Positions 17,655-26,240 of a stretch of DNA of 64,000 bases are shown here, piece by piece. Under the pieces are notes generated by a model. The model saw only the letters and a list, made by a program, of their open reading frames with translations. It was not told where the DNA came from and did not search any database. The DNA comes from Clostridium culturomicium (GTDB lineage: Bacteria > Bacillota > Clostridia > Clostridiales > Clostridiaceae). The stretch lies in the NCBI RefSeq assembly GCF_000821305.1, contig NZ_CCXK01000017.1:2159-66158 (forward strand). Direction: 5' to 3'. A program made the position numbers and the translations under genes. Position 1 is the first letter of the stretch. Each line of letters starts with the position of its first letter.

Positions 17655-18515
17655 ATGAAAAAACTAGTATCTTTATTTATGGCAGGGGTTCTTGCTCTTA
17701 GCCTTGTTGGTTGTGGTGTAAAATCATCAGAGCCAGATACTGAAAAGGATCAAGCAAAAGAAGATCAAACAAAGGAAAATGTTGAACTGGTTATTTTTGC
17801 TGCTGCATCAATGACTGAAACTCTCGAGCAGATTGCAGAGAAGTACAAGGAAGTTGCACCAAATGTAACTTTAACCTTCAACTTTGATTCCTCTGGTACC
17901 TTGAAAACACAAATTGAAGAAGGTGCTGAATGTGACATTTTTATTTCTGCAGCACAAAAGCAAATGGATCAGTTGGATATTGAGGGAGCAAAAGACGTTA
18001 ATACAGCAGGGCTTGATTTTGTAGATAGTTCTACACGTATAAATCTTCTTGAAAACCGTGTTGCCTTAGTTGTACCAGAAGGAAACCCTAAAGAAATAAA
18101 AAGTTTTGAGGATATGGCTTCTAAGTTAAAAGAAAAAGAAATGCTTTTATCCATGGGGAACAGTGATGTGCCAGTGGGACAATATACACAGAAAATCTTT
18201 AAGTTTTTTGACTTAAGTGAAGAAGAGCTTGCAGCCAGTGGAGCTATAACCTATGGAACAAATGTAAAAGAAGTTACAACGCAAGTTAAAGAAGGTAGTG
18301 TAGATGCGGGAGTAGTGTATTGCACAGATGCTTATAGTGCAGGACTTACCGCCCAGGATTATGCAACATCGGAAATGTGTGGACAAGTTATCTATCCCGC
18401 TGCAGTAATGAAAAGTAGTAAAGCAAGTGAAGAAGCAGCTGCATTTTTGAAATATTTACAAGGGGCAGAATCAATGAAGATATTCGAGAAGGTTGGTTTT
18501 ATCGCAGCTAAATAA
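17655..18515 (+). CDS. modA: Molybdate ABC transporter substrate-binding lipoprotein ModA
   Basis: 286 residues. A lipoprotein signal ends LSLVGC with Cys20 as the lipidated residue, followed by a charged linker rich in Gln/Lys/Glu. The mature part is a periplasmic-binding type II fold of the ModA family: VIFAAASMTETLEQIAEKY with the oxyanion-binding Ser pair, FDSSGTLKTQIEEGAECDIFISA, SNDV-type GNSDVPVGQYTQKIF, and VDAGVVYCTDAYSA. It delivers molybdate (or tungstate) to ModB. The ribosome binding site is aggagaaaaag before ATG 17655. It is the first gene of modABC, downstream of a likely cofactor riboswitch. Confidence 0.95.
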   Translation: MKKLVSLFMAGVLALSLVGCGVKSSEPDTEKDQAKEDQTKENVELVIFAAASMTETLEQIAEKYKEVAPNVTLTFNFDSSGTLKTQIEEGAECDIFISAAQKQMDQLDIEGAKDVNTAGLDFVDSSTRINLLENRVALVVPEGNPKEIKSFEDMASKLKEKEMLLSMGNSDVPVGQYTQKIFKFFDLSEEELAASGAITYGTNVKEVTTQVKEGSVDAGVVYCTDAYSAGLTAQDYATSEMCGQVIYPAAVMKSSKASEEAAAFLKYLQGAESMKIFEKVGFIAAK

Positions 18516-18582
18516 TTTTGAGGCAGGGATGTATTTCCCTGCTTTTTATGGAAACTCACTTACAAGGGGAGGCGTTAACTTT

Positions 18583-19251
18583 ATGGATTGGTTTCCTTTA
18601 TTAAATTCTCTTAGAATTGCAATCATTAGTAGTTTTATTGTGTTTTTCACTGGTATTGCTGCAGCTTATTATGCAGCAAAGATTCCAAGGGTGTTAAAGG
18701 GTATTTTAGATGTGGTTTTAACCTTACCATTGGTGCTTCCACCAACGGTATGCGGGTATTTTTTATTACTTATGTTTGGAAATAAAAGACCCTTAGGGAT
18801 TTTTTTATCACAGTTCGGTATAAAATTTGTTATGACGTGGTATGGCGGGATTTTAGCGGCGGTTATTGTTGCTTTTCCTCTTATGTATCGTACTGCAAGG
18901 GGAGCCTTTGAGAGTTTTGATGAAAATCTAGGCTATTCTGGACAAACCTTGGGGTTATCTAATACATATATCTTTTGGCGTATCCGCATGCCTGCCTGTA
19001 AGCAAGGAATTATTGCAGGGGTAGTGCTGGCCTTTGCAAGAGCTTTAGGAGAATATGGTGCAACAAGTATGTTAATTGGTTATACCCCAGGGAAAACGGC
19101 AACCATATCTACGACAGTTTATCAGCTTTGGCGTACTAATAATGAGGGAGAGGCATTTAAGTGGGTGCTAATTAACCTTGCAATTTCGGCGGTGGTGCTC
19201 CTTATAGTTAATCTCTTAGAAAGAAAAAAGGGCCAGGAGGTGAGACCATGA
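18583..19251 (+). CDS. modB: Molybdate ABC transporter permease ModB
   Basis: 222 residues, about five to six membrane helices. The sequence has the conserved permease start MDWFPLLNSLRIAIIS and helices such as VVLTLPLVLPPTVCGYFLLL. The EAA cytoplasmic loop appears as AGTLGLSNTYIFWRIRMPACKQGIIAGVVLAFARALGEYGATSM-like sequence (here GQTLGLSNTYIFWRIRMP, and ARALGEYGATSMLIG). The start at ATG 18583 has GGGGAGG nine bases upstream. In-frame start codons from 18493 onward would add an N-terminus without a suitable site. The gene begins 67 bases after modA and overlaps modC by four bases (ATGA). Confidence 0.94.
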   Translation: MDWFPLLNSLRIAIISSFIVFFTGIAAAYYAAKIPRVLKGILDVVLTLPLVLPPTVCGYFLLLMFGNKRPLGIFLSQFGIKFVMTWYGGILAAVIVAFPLMYRTARGAFESFDENLGYSGQTLGLSNTYIFWRIRMPACKQGIIAGVVLAFARALGEYGATSMLIGYTPGKTATISTTVYQLWRTNNEGEAFKWVLINLAISAVVLLIVNLLERKKGQEVRP

Positions 19252-20297
19252 GCTTGTATGTGGATATAGAAAAAAAGCTAGGTGACTTTAATTTAAAAGC
19301 AAAATTTGATACTGATGGCGGAGTCATGGGGCTTCTTGGGGCATCGGGCTGTGGTAAAAGCTATACCTTAAAGTGTATTGCTGGGATTGAAAAGCCTGAC
19401 AGAGGAAAGATAATTTTAAATGGGGAAGTTTTATTTGATTCTGAAAGAAAAATTGACTTAAAGCCACAACAGCGAGGTGTTGGATATCTGTTTCAAAATT
19501 ATGCTTTGTTTCCAAATATGACGGTTAAGCAAAATATTCTCTGTGGACTTTTTAAGGAAAAGGATAAGTCGTTGAAAAAGCAGGAGCTAAACAGAGTAGC
19601 AGCAATGCTTCAATTGGAGGATTTATTAAATCACCGTCCTCATCAGCTTTCAGGGGGACAGGCACAGAGAGTTGCCATGGCAAGAATTTTGGTGAATAAG
19701 CCAAGGGTACTGCTATTGGATGAACCCTTCTCTGCTCTAGATGGTCATCTCCGTGAACAAATTCAAATGCAGATGAAAATTTTACTTAAGGATATTGGCT
19801 ATGATGTGATTATGGTTACCCATAGCAGGGATGAAGCTTATCATCTTTGTGATAGAATTGCAGTAATGAATGAAGGTGAGATAGTGGTTTGCAAGGAGAC
19901 AAAAGCTTTATTTGCAGAGCCGGAATATGTTCATGCGGCAAGGCTTACAGGGTGTAAAAACATTGTAGCAGCACAGAGAATTGGTGAGAATGAGGTTTTT
20001 GTTCCAGAGTGGGGGATTAAACTGAAAACAAGCTCTCCAGTGGAAAAGGACATAAGTGCAATTGGAATTCGTGCACATTACTTTAATGTGAAGGCAGCAG
20101 AAAATCAGTATCAGGTTGAGTATACTGGAGAGATGGAAGAACCCTTTGAATGGATATTACGATTTAGGTATAAAAATCAACCTAAGGAATCCAAGGATAT
20201 ATGGTGGCGGATGGCAAAGGATAAGAGGCTTCAAAGGTTTCCAGATACAATCGGGGTAAATCCGAAGAATATACTTTTATTAAAGAATTTAAGTTAG
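19248..20297 (+). CDS. modC: Molybdate ABC transporter ATP-binding protein ModC
   Basis: 349 residues. Walker A GASGCGKS at 31-38, Q-loop in LFQNYALFPNMTV, ABC signature LSGGQAQRVAMAR at about 134-146, Walker B LLLDEPFSALD at about 155-165, and switch histidine in VTHSRDEA. The C-terminal 110 residues occupy the place of the Mop/TOBE regulatory domain but are divergent (VPEWGIKLKT, AIGIRAHYF, then a poorly conserved end), so oxyanion sensing there is uncertain. ATG 19248 overlaps the modB stop in ATGA, so the two genes are translationally coupled. Confidence 0.93.
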   Translation: MSLYVDIEKKLGDFNLKAKFDTDGGVMGLLGASGCGKSYTLKCIAGIEKPDRGKIILNGEVLFDSERKIDLKPQQRGVGYLFQNYALFPNMTVKQNILCGLFKEKDKSLKKQELNRVAAMLQLEDLLNHRPHQLSGGQAQRVAMARILVNKPRVLLLDEPFSALDGHLREQIQMQMKILLKDIGYDVIMVTHSRDEAYHLCDRIAVMNEGEIVVCKETKALFAEPEYVHAARLTGCKNIVAAQRIGENEVFVPEWGIKLKTSSPVEKDISAIGIRAHYFNVKAAENQYQVEYTGEMEEPFEWILRFRYKNQPKESKDIWWRMAKDKRLQRFPDTIGVNPKNILLLKNLS

Positions 20298-20411
20298 CAT
20301 GGAATATTTTATGCGAAAGTAATAATATTAAGGAGTTACTAGTATTCAATAAATTAAATATAGTAGCTACTATTACTCAATAAATAAAATATAAAGGTTG
20401 AGAAAGAAAAG

Positions 20412-20455
20412 AACACATAGTATGTAATATATTACATACTATGTGTTTAATTTTT
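20412..20455. terminator. Bidirectional terminator between modC and rfbH-like gene
   Basis: An uninterrupted 36-base palindrome, with arms AACACATAGTATGTAATA and its complement, is followed by TAATTTTTA on the plus strand and CTTTTCTTTC on the minus strand. It lies between convergent genes. Confidence 0.85.
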
Positions 20456-20481
20456 ACAGGTTAAAAAATAACAGATATTTT

Positions 20482-21816
20482 TTATTTAAGAAAAAAATCA
20501 TGAATGGTTTTTGAAATATACTCTATCATATCATCATTGATACCTGGATAAACTCCAATAAAGAAGGAGGAGTTCATTACTATATTAGTATTTTCAAGAT
20601 TGCCAACTACTCGGTATTTTGTTTCATCATCCCGAATACTATTAAATAGAGGCTGTTTAATGATATTGCCTGCAAAAAGTAGCCTTGTCTGAATGTTCTT
20701 TTCCTCTAGATACTCCAAAAGGTCTCTACGATTAAAAGCAGGATTTATAATGGTTAAAAGAAGGCCAAAAGCACTTATTTCAGTATTTTTGGTTTGCTCA
20801 GGAAGAAGAAGATAATCTCCAAGGTCCATGAGTTTGTTTTTTAATTTATTATAATTGTAATTTCGTTTTTCAATAAAACCAGGTAATTTTTTTAACTGAG
20901 CACATCCAATGGCTGCCTGCATTTCTGTGGCTTTAAGGTTGTAGCCAAAGTGTGAGTATACATATTTATGGTCATAGCCAAAAGGAAGATGGTTATATTC
21001 ATTTGAAAATCTTCTTCCACAGCTGTTGTCATGGCCAGATGGGCAGTAACAATCCCTGCCCCAGTCTCTGAAGCTTAGAATTACTTTGTGTAAAAATGGG
21101 TCATTAGTATAAATTGCACCACCTTCTCCCATGGTTATATGCTGGGAAGGATAAAAGCTTGAAGTACCTATATGTCCAACAGTACCTGTAAACTGCATTT
21201 CACCATCTACCAAAGCTTTAGCTCCAAGGGCATCACAGTTGTCCTCAATTAGCCAAAGATTATTTTTCATACAAAAGTTTTTTACAGCTTCTAAATCAAA
21301 TGGGTTTCCAAGGGTATGGGAAAGGATTACAGCTTTAGTTTTTGAAGAAAGCGCTTTGTCTAAATCTTTAACATTAACATTAGCAGTTTCTAAGTTAACA
21401 TCAACAAATACTGGAACAGCACCAAACTGCAGGATTGGAGCTATAGTAGTAGGAAAACCTGCAGCTACAGTTATTATTTCATCACCCTTTTTTATTCTTC
21501 TCTCACCAAGCTTTTCACAAGTTAATGTCATGAAAGCTAAAAGGTTAGCAGAGGATCCAGAATTGGTTAAAGTGCAGTATCGAACTTTCAAAAAACGGCA
21601 GAAGGCTTTTTCAAAGGATTCACAGAACCTTCCAGAGGTGAGCCAGAAATCAAGAGTTGCTTCAGCTAGATTTTCCAGCTCTTCTTCATCAAAAATTCTT
21701 CCACCATAGGAAATCTTGTCGCCTTCTTTCCATTTACATTTATTTTTATATATTTTATCATGATATTCTTTAACGTCTTTTAGTACTTTTTCTCTTAGTT
21801 GAATTTCTTCATTCAT
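20482..21816 (-). CDS. rfbH: RfbH-type CDP-6-deoxy-4-keto-glucose 3-dehydrase (DegT/DnrJ/EryC1 fold)
   Basis: 444 residues. It is a PLP/PMP-fold enzyme in which the usual Schiff-base lysine is replaced by histidine in FYPSQHITMGEGG, the mark of the E1/RfbH 3-dehydrase rather than an aminotransferase. The [2Fe-2S] ligand pattern is present: C-x-C-x7-C in RDCYCPSGHDNSCG, plus an upstream Cys in EDNCDALGA. Such enzymes remove the C3 hydroxyl of CDP-6-deoxy-4-ketohexose on the way to 3,6-dideoxysugars (abequose, paratose, tyvelose) of surface polysaccharides, with a separate reductase. Start ATG 21816 has GAGGGGG upstream; a TTG precedes it by one codon. The upstream partner (22223-23305) looks like RfbG but is altered at its active site. 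No RfbF or E3 gene is nearby. Confidence 0.88.
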   Translation of the reverse strand: MNEEIQLREKVLKDVKEYHDKIYKNKCKWKEGDKISYGGRIFDEEELENLAEATLDFWLTSGRFCESFEKAFCRFLKVRYCTLTNSGSSANLLAFMTLTCEKLGERRIKKGDEIITVAAGFPTTIAPILQFGAVPVFVDVNLETANVNVKDLDKALSSKTKAVILSHTLGNPFDLEAVKNFCMKNNLWLIEDNCDALGAKALVDGEMQFTGTVGHIGTSSFYPSQHITMGEGGAIYTNDPFLHKVILSFRDWGRDCYCPSGHDNSCGRRFSNEYNHLPFGYDHKYVYSHFGYNLKATEMQAAIGCAQLKKLPGFIEKRNYNYNKLKNKLMDLGDYLLLPEQTKNTEISAFGLLLTIINPAFNRRDLLEYLEEKNIQTRLLFAGNIIKQPLFNSIRDDETKYRVVGNLENTNIVMNSSFFIGVYPGINDDMIEYISKTIHDFFLK

Positions 21817-22222
21817 CAAGATTTTTACCCCCTCTTATAAAGAAACTGTACTATATCTAAAGTGAAATCTATTAAAAAAGTTCTTTCTTCCATTAGTACT
21901 AAGAGCGCAAAGGCAAGTTTGACTATCTCAATACGGAAAGAAATTTTCTTGAATTCACAACACAATAGTTTAGTGCTCTTTGAATCCTAAACATTTTGAG
22001 TAAGTGTTAAGAATTACTTCAAAGAAGTTATAAAAGAGCACCAATTGAATGATTTTGAGGAACTGAAGTATATTTAAAATAAATATTTCAGTTACATAAG
22101 ATTTATTTCTATCGCCTTAATTGGGAGAGAAATATTTTAGTAAGTTTAATATTTATTTTTTAATTTGTATTACTATTTAAGATATTAAAGTAGAAAGTTA
22201 AATTTTTTTACCATAAAGAATT
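21817..22222 (-). other. Structured non-coding gap between rfbG-like and rfbH
   Basis: No open frame of note on either strand. Two sets of inverted repeats are visible. One has arms GTGCTCTTT/AAAGAGCAC (21973-21981 and 22033-22041), enclosing a smaller TTACTTC/GAAGT-type hairpin. The other is AACTGAA...TTCAGTT at 22061-22092 with an A+T-rich inner stem. On the minus strand the latter lies after the rfbG-like gene and could be a terminator, in which case the rfbH leader contains the former. Confidence 0.4.
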
Positions 22223-23305
22223 CTATTCATTGAAAGGAGTAATTTTTTCTACAAACCATTTTATTTCTTTATGGCACAGTTCAAGTACGCTGGCATTTTT
22301 ATAATTTAAATACCAATCCATGGTGAGAGCAAGGGCTTCACCATAGGTTAGATAAGGGTGCCACCCAAGTTTTAAGTTGCTTTTAGTAATGTCTAGTAGA
22401 GGTCGCTTTGGAATAGATAGATTTTCAAAATCTTCAATATCAAAGTCTAAGCGTGTAGGTAAAAGTTCATTAATTTTATCTGCAATGTCTTTAAGAGTAT
22501 AAGAGTATTGCATATCTGGACCAAAGTTAAAGGCTTCGCAGTAGCTGGTTGGATCTTCATAAAGTTTTTCAGCTAAAGTAATATATCCGTGGACAGCGTC
22601 TAAAACATGAATGAATGGTACTACGGTTGATGAACCTTTTAAGATTACAGATGACATGGTTTCATGAGCTCGAATTAAATCTGGAATTATTCGCCCAGTA
22701 GTCCAGTCACCACCACCAGCTAGATAAGAGGTTCTCGCAGAACCTATGGATTTTAAGTGCTGCTTGTAATCCAAGGGATTAAAAAAGCTTTGTCTGTAAG
22801 AGTTTATCAATACTTCGCAGCAGGTCTTTGAAGAGCTAAATGGATCATCTCCACCTAAAGCATCGATTTCACGACATCCCCAGAGATTATCTGTATTATC
22901 ATAGATGGTATCTGCTGTGATGAAAACACAGGCCATTTTCCTCTTTTTATTTCTCATAGCTTCGAGAATAGATAGGGTGCCCATTAAATTAACTTCGTAG
23001 GTTGAAACAGGATTATTTAAACTTTCTAGAGCAGAGGGCTGAGCTGCAAGGTGAAATATAATGTCAATGTCCTCCTTATTAAAGACCTTTTTTACAGTAT
23101 CATAATCAGTAACATCTACACGCCAATCCACAATGGTTTTGCTGAGATTAGTTAAATTGTAAATACCCTTTGAGGAACCGTAATCTATAGACAGGCCCGT
23201 AATTTGGGCTCCCATTTTTTGAAGCCATATTGCAAGCCAGCTGCCTATAAAACCGGTGTGTCCAGTTATAAGCACATTTTTGTTTTTCCAAAAATCATTT
23301 CTCAT
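22223..23305 (-). CDS. rfbG: CDP-glucose 4,6-dehydratase-like SDR protein (RfbG homologue) with altered active site
   Basis: 360 residues, the usual length for RfbG. The Rossmann motif VLITGHTGFIGSWLAIWLQKMG lies at about 12-33, with FHLAAQPSALES and GGGDWTTGRIIPDLIRA as in CDP-glucose dehydratases. The catalytic triad region is not conserved. The family has TSDKxY and DPYSxSK; here they read TADTIYDN (Lys to Thr) and DPFSSSKTCCE (Tyr to Phe; the codon is TTT). The RAGNVIGGGDW segment is RTSYLAGGGDW. The NAD site seems intact but dehydration of CDP-glucose by the normal mechanism is doubtful. Start ATG 23305 has TTGGAG upstream. It is probably the first gene of a unit with rfbH, although 400 bases separate them. 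Confidence 0.8.
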   Translation of the reverse strand: MRNDFWKNKNVLITGHTGFIGSWLAIWLQKMGAQITGLSIDYGSSKGIYNLTNLSKTIVDWRVDVTDYDTVKKVFNKEDIDIIFHLAAQPSALESLNNPVSTYEVNLMGTLSILEAMRNKKRKMACVFITADTIYDNTDNLWGCREIDALGGDDPFSSSKTCCEVLINSYRQSFFNPLDYKQHLKSIGSARTSYLAGGGDWTTGRIIPDLIRAHETMSSVILKGSSTVVPFIHVLDAVHGYITLAEKLYEDPTSYCEAFNFGPDMQYSYTLKDIADKINELLPTRLDFDIEDFENLSIPKRPLLDITKSNLKLGWHPYLTYGEALALTMDWYLNYKNASVLELCHKEIKWFVEKITPFNE

Positions 23306-23551
23306 AAGTCGCTCCAATACAATTACTTAGTATAATATTAATATGAAAATCACCAAGAATAATTGACTATTTATCAAGAGTTTAATTGTTAAATATTTAA
23401 GTTGAAGTAATAAATTATAGTTAAAAGATATAACACTTCACAAATAGGTAGATAGTTCAATTAGTGTAAATATACACCATTATTATGAAAGCATATATCA
23501 TAAAATAAACAGGTTTTATAATTGAAATTTGTATATGGAGGAAATAATAAT

Positions 23552-23620
23552 ATGCTAACATTATTTAAAGTTTTTTTATTTTTAGATAGAAATCATGTGA
23601 TTGTAGGAGAAATTATATGA
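23552..23620 (+). CDS. Possible small protein, 22 residues
   Basis: In the otherwise empty 430-base gap 23306-23736 there is a consensus ribosome binding site, GGAGGAAA, eight bases before ATG 23552. It opens a 22-codon frame (MLTLFKVFLFLDRNHVIVGE and two further residues). The first half is hydrophobic. It could be a leader peptide or a chance frame; conservation is needed to decide. The rest of the gap is A+T-rich and shows nothing else. Confidence 0.25.
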   Translation: MLTLFKVFLFLDRNHVIVGEII

Positions 23621-23736
23621 AGAGTTAATATGAAAAATTCATGTAAAATATTTGCTTTATGGTAAAATATAATTAATTAGTAAAATAATTGTTAGAGGTG
23701 ATTAGAGGTAGAAAATTTATTGTTGGGGGAGATAAG

Positions 23737-24711
23737 GTGAAGAAAATATTCATGTCTAGAGGAGCAAGTAAAATTGTTAATGTATGTGTTGGGGTTAAAC
23801 CTAATGAAACGGTATTGATAGTAACAGAGTATTCGAAGATGTCCATTGCAGAAGCTATTGCAGCAGAGGTATATCGAATTGGAGGAGAGCCAATTATAAC
23901 AGTTATAAAACCAAGAGAGATTGACAGTCAGGAGCCACCCCTATGTATTTCCGAGGCAATGAAATCCTGTGATGTATTTATTTCTGTGGTTGGAAAGTCA
24001 ATTACAGATACCCATGCTGTAAAGGATGCAATAAAGAATGGTGCTAGAGGGGTTGTATTAACTCAGTTTTCCGAGGAAATGTTAATGAAGGGTGGAATAG
24101 AAGCAGACTTCAGAGCCATTGCACCATTGTGTAAGGAGATGGCAAAGAGAATTGCGAATTCTAAGGAAGTTGAATTAACAACAGATAATGGTTCAAGCTT
24201 AAGATTTTCTTCCCTTAACAGGAGAGGAAACGCTTTATATTGCATGGTTGAAAAGGGTGAGTTTTCAACTGTCCCTACAATAGAAGCTAATGTATCCCCA
24301 GTTGAAGGTACTGCATCAGGAGTTATTGTCGCAGATGGAAGTATTCCATATCTAGGCATTGGAGTATTGGAAGAGCCGGTGACATTTAAAGTAGAAGAAG
24401 GGATGATTACTTCTATCAAAGGTGGAAGACAAGCTGACATATTGAAGAAGGATTTAGAAGAAAGAAAGGATCCTAATGTATATAACATTGCTGAAATGGG
24501 AGTTGGATTAAATCCTTGCTGTAAATTTGTTGGATTTATGCTGGAGGATGAGGGCGTTTATGGCTCAGTTCATATTGGAATTGGAACTAGTATAACCCTT
24601 GGAGGAAATGTAAAAGCAGCATGTCACTATGATCTAATAATGAAGGATGCAACTATAGTGGCTGATGGGGAGTTATTGATGGAAAAGGGAAAGGTTCAAT
24701 TTAATATTTAG
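23737..24711 (+). CDS. M29 aminopeptidase / NicX-like hydrolase family protein
   Basis: 324 residues, starting at GTG 23737 with GGGGGAG five bases upstream (an upstream in-frame TTG at 23689 has no better site). The family is variously annotated as leucyl aminopeptidase (aminopeptidase T-like) or 2,5-dihydroxypyridine dioxygenase-like. Visible features are an N-terminal alpha/beta domain (VNVCVGVKPNETVLIVTEY), the repeated GxxAxxxxTxFSEEM segment, and a C-terminal metal-site region: SPVEGTASGVIVADGSIPYLG, NIAEMGVGLNP and GSVHIGIGTSITLGG with the His in VHIGIG. No signal peptide. It precedes an isoaspartyl dipeptidase gene by about 200 bases on the same strand, which suggests a peptide or amide salvage role; the substrate is unknown. 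Confidence 0.75.
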   Translation: MKKIFMSRGASKIVNVCVGVKPNETVLIVTEYSKMSIAEAIAAEVYRIGGEPIITVIKPREIDSQEPPLCISEAMKSCDVFISVVGKSITDTHAVKDAIKNGARGVVLTQFSEEMLMKGGIEADFRAIAPLCKEMAKRIANSKEVELTTDNGSSLRFSSLNRRGNALYCMVEKGEFSTVPTIEANVSPVEGTASGVIVADGSIPYLGIGVLEEPVTFKVEEGMITSIKGGRQADILKKDLEERKDPNVYNIAEMGVGLNPCCKFVGFMLEDEGVYGSVHIGIGTSITLGGNVKAACHYDLIMKDATIVADGELLMEKGKVQFNI

Positions 24712-24918
24712 AGGGATAATCATTGGAATAAAGAAGCAGTTCAGCAGAGTTCTGAAGAAAGAGTTCCTAAATATGAAAAGGATGAACTAGATTAGTGGCG
24801 AATAATATTAAATTGTAATTCTTATGGTGTAGACTAAATGAGCAAGTTTTTATTATTCAAATGAAGGATTTGGATGCTGAATTGAAAATATTATAATTAC
24901 TTATGCAGGAGGCAGAGA

Positions 24919-26061
24919 ATGATTCTTATAAAAAATGTGGAAGTTTATAGTCCAAAGTTTCTTGGAGTAAAGGATATTCTATTGTGTGGAGAAACCATTG
25001 AAATTATTGACGATAACATAGAAATAAACCATGAAAGAGTTAAAGTTATAGATGGTAGTGGGAAAAAATTACTTCCAGGTTTTATTGACCAACATGTTCA
25101 TATTACTGGAGGTGGAGGAGAGGGCAGCTTTAAGTCCAGAGTTCCAGAGATAACATTATCAAAGTTTATTGAAGGCGGAGTAACTACAGTTGTGGGGCTT
25201 CTAGGTACAGATGGGGTTACAAGAAGTGTAGAAAATCTTGTGGCAAAAGCAAAGGCTTTAAAGGAGGAAGGAATTTCAGTATATACTCATACTGGATCCT
25301 ATGGAGTACCATCCGTAACACTTACAGGATCTGTGGAAAAGGATATAGTTTTCATTGATGAGATAATAGGGGTAAAGGTAGCGCTAAGTGATCATAGAAG
25401 TTCTCAGGTTACTTTTGAAGAGTTGGCAAGACTTGCTTCAGAAGCTCGTGTTGCAGGGATGGTTTCTGGGAAGGCTGGTATTGTTGTGGCTCATATGGGA
25501 CATGGAAAACAGGGATTAAGCTTAATAAAAAGAGTTGTAGAAGAAACTGATATTCCAGCAAAAGTTATTAGGCCTACCCATGTGTGTAGAAAGGAAGAAC
25601 TTCTTAAGGAAGCTTTTGAATATGCAAAGATGGGTGGTATCATTGATTTAACCTGCAGTAGCAGCAAGACTGTTAACCCAAGGAGAGTAATAGCAAGGGC
25701 AAAGGAAGAAAATGTTCCAATGGAAAACATAACAATCAGCTCAGATGGTTATGGCAGTTGGTCTAAATATGATGAAAGAGGAAACTTATTAAAAATGGGT
25801 TATTCCTTAGTGGATGGCCTCTATAAAGAGTTTAAAGATATGGTTCAGGAGAAATATTTATCTATTGAAGAAGCTTTAACTTTTATTACATCTAATGTGG
25901 CAAAGGCTTTGGAACTATATCCTAAAAAAGGAGCTGTAGAAGAAGGCAGTGATGCTGATTTATTGTTAGTAAACAGTGATTTGGAACTAGATACGGTAAT
26001 AGCAAGAGGCAAGGTGCTAATGGAAAATGGAGTTATAAAAAAGTATGGAACCTATGAGTAA
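24919..26061 (+). CDS. iadA: Isoaspartyl dipeptidase IadA
   Basis: 380 residues of the amidohydrolase superfamily, close to the usual 390 residues. Seen: HVHITGGGGEG (metal His pair and the substrate-binding Gly-rich turn typical of IadA), GVTTVVGLLGTDG, VKVALSDHRSS, MGHGKQGLS, and RPTHVCR with a metal His, then ISSDGYGS with the catalytic Asp. IadA hydrolyses beta-aspartyl (isoAsp) dipeptides that arise from damaged proteins. The start at ATG 24919 follows GCAGGAGGCAG. The gene follows the M29-like hydrolase and ends before a 24-base tandem repeat and a shared terminator. Confidence 0.93.
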   Translation: MILIKNVEVYSPKFLGVKDILLCGETIEIIDDNIEINHERVKVIDGSGKKLLPGFIDQHVHITGGGGEGSFKSRVPEITLSKFIEGGVTTVVGLLGTDGVTRSVENLVAKAKALKEEGISVYTHTGSYGVPSVTLTGSVEKDIVFIDEIIGVKVALSDHRSSQVTFEELARLASEARVAGMVSGKAGIVVAHMGHGKQGLSLIKRVVEETDIPAKVIRPTHVCRKEELLKEAFEYAKMGGIIDLTCSSSKTVNPRRVIARAKEENVPMENITISSDGYGSWSKYDERGNLLKMGYSLVDGLYKEFKDMVQEKYLSIEEALTFITSNVAKALELYPKKGAVEEGSDADLLLVNSDLELDTVIARGKVLMENGVIKKYGTYE

Positions 26062-26079
26062 AAGGTGATGAAAGGCTGA

Positions 26080-26162
26080 ATCTTTAAATAGATGAAAAGT
26101 TGTATCTTTAAATAAATGATAAGTTTAATTTTTAAATTAATGCAAAGTTAAATCTTTAAATA
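26080..26162. repeat. 24-base tandem repeat, about 3.5 copies
   Basis: The word ATCTTTAAATA or a one- to two-base variant starts at 26080, 26104, 26128 and 26152, an exact 24-base period. Between copies lie variants of ATGAAAAGTT. The array occupies most of the space between iadA and the terminator. Confidence 0.8.
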
Positions 26163-26200
26163 TATCATTTGATTTTAAGATTTAGCATAAAGATAAAGAG

Positions 26201-26240
26201 AAAGATAACTCTAGATTTTGATTCTAGGGTTATCTTTTTA
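26201..26240. terminator. Bidirectional terminator between iadA and the AraC gene
   Basis: AAGATAACTCTAGA and TTCTAGGGTTATCTT pair around a short loop, followed by TTTTTAATT. The stop codon of the convergent AraC gene lies inside the right arm. Confidence 0.8.

Noticed and set aside
24712..24792. In-frame open stretch of about 27 codons after the M29-like gene stop
   Set aside because: The gene already has its full family length; the extension is short, charged and has no start of its own, so it was not annotated.
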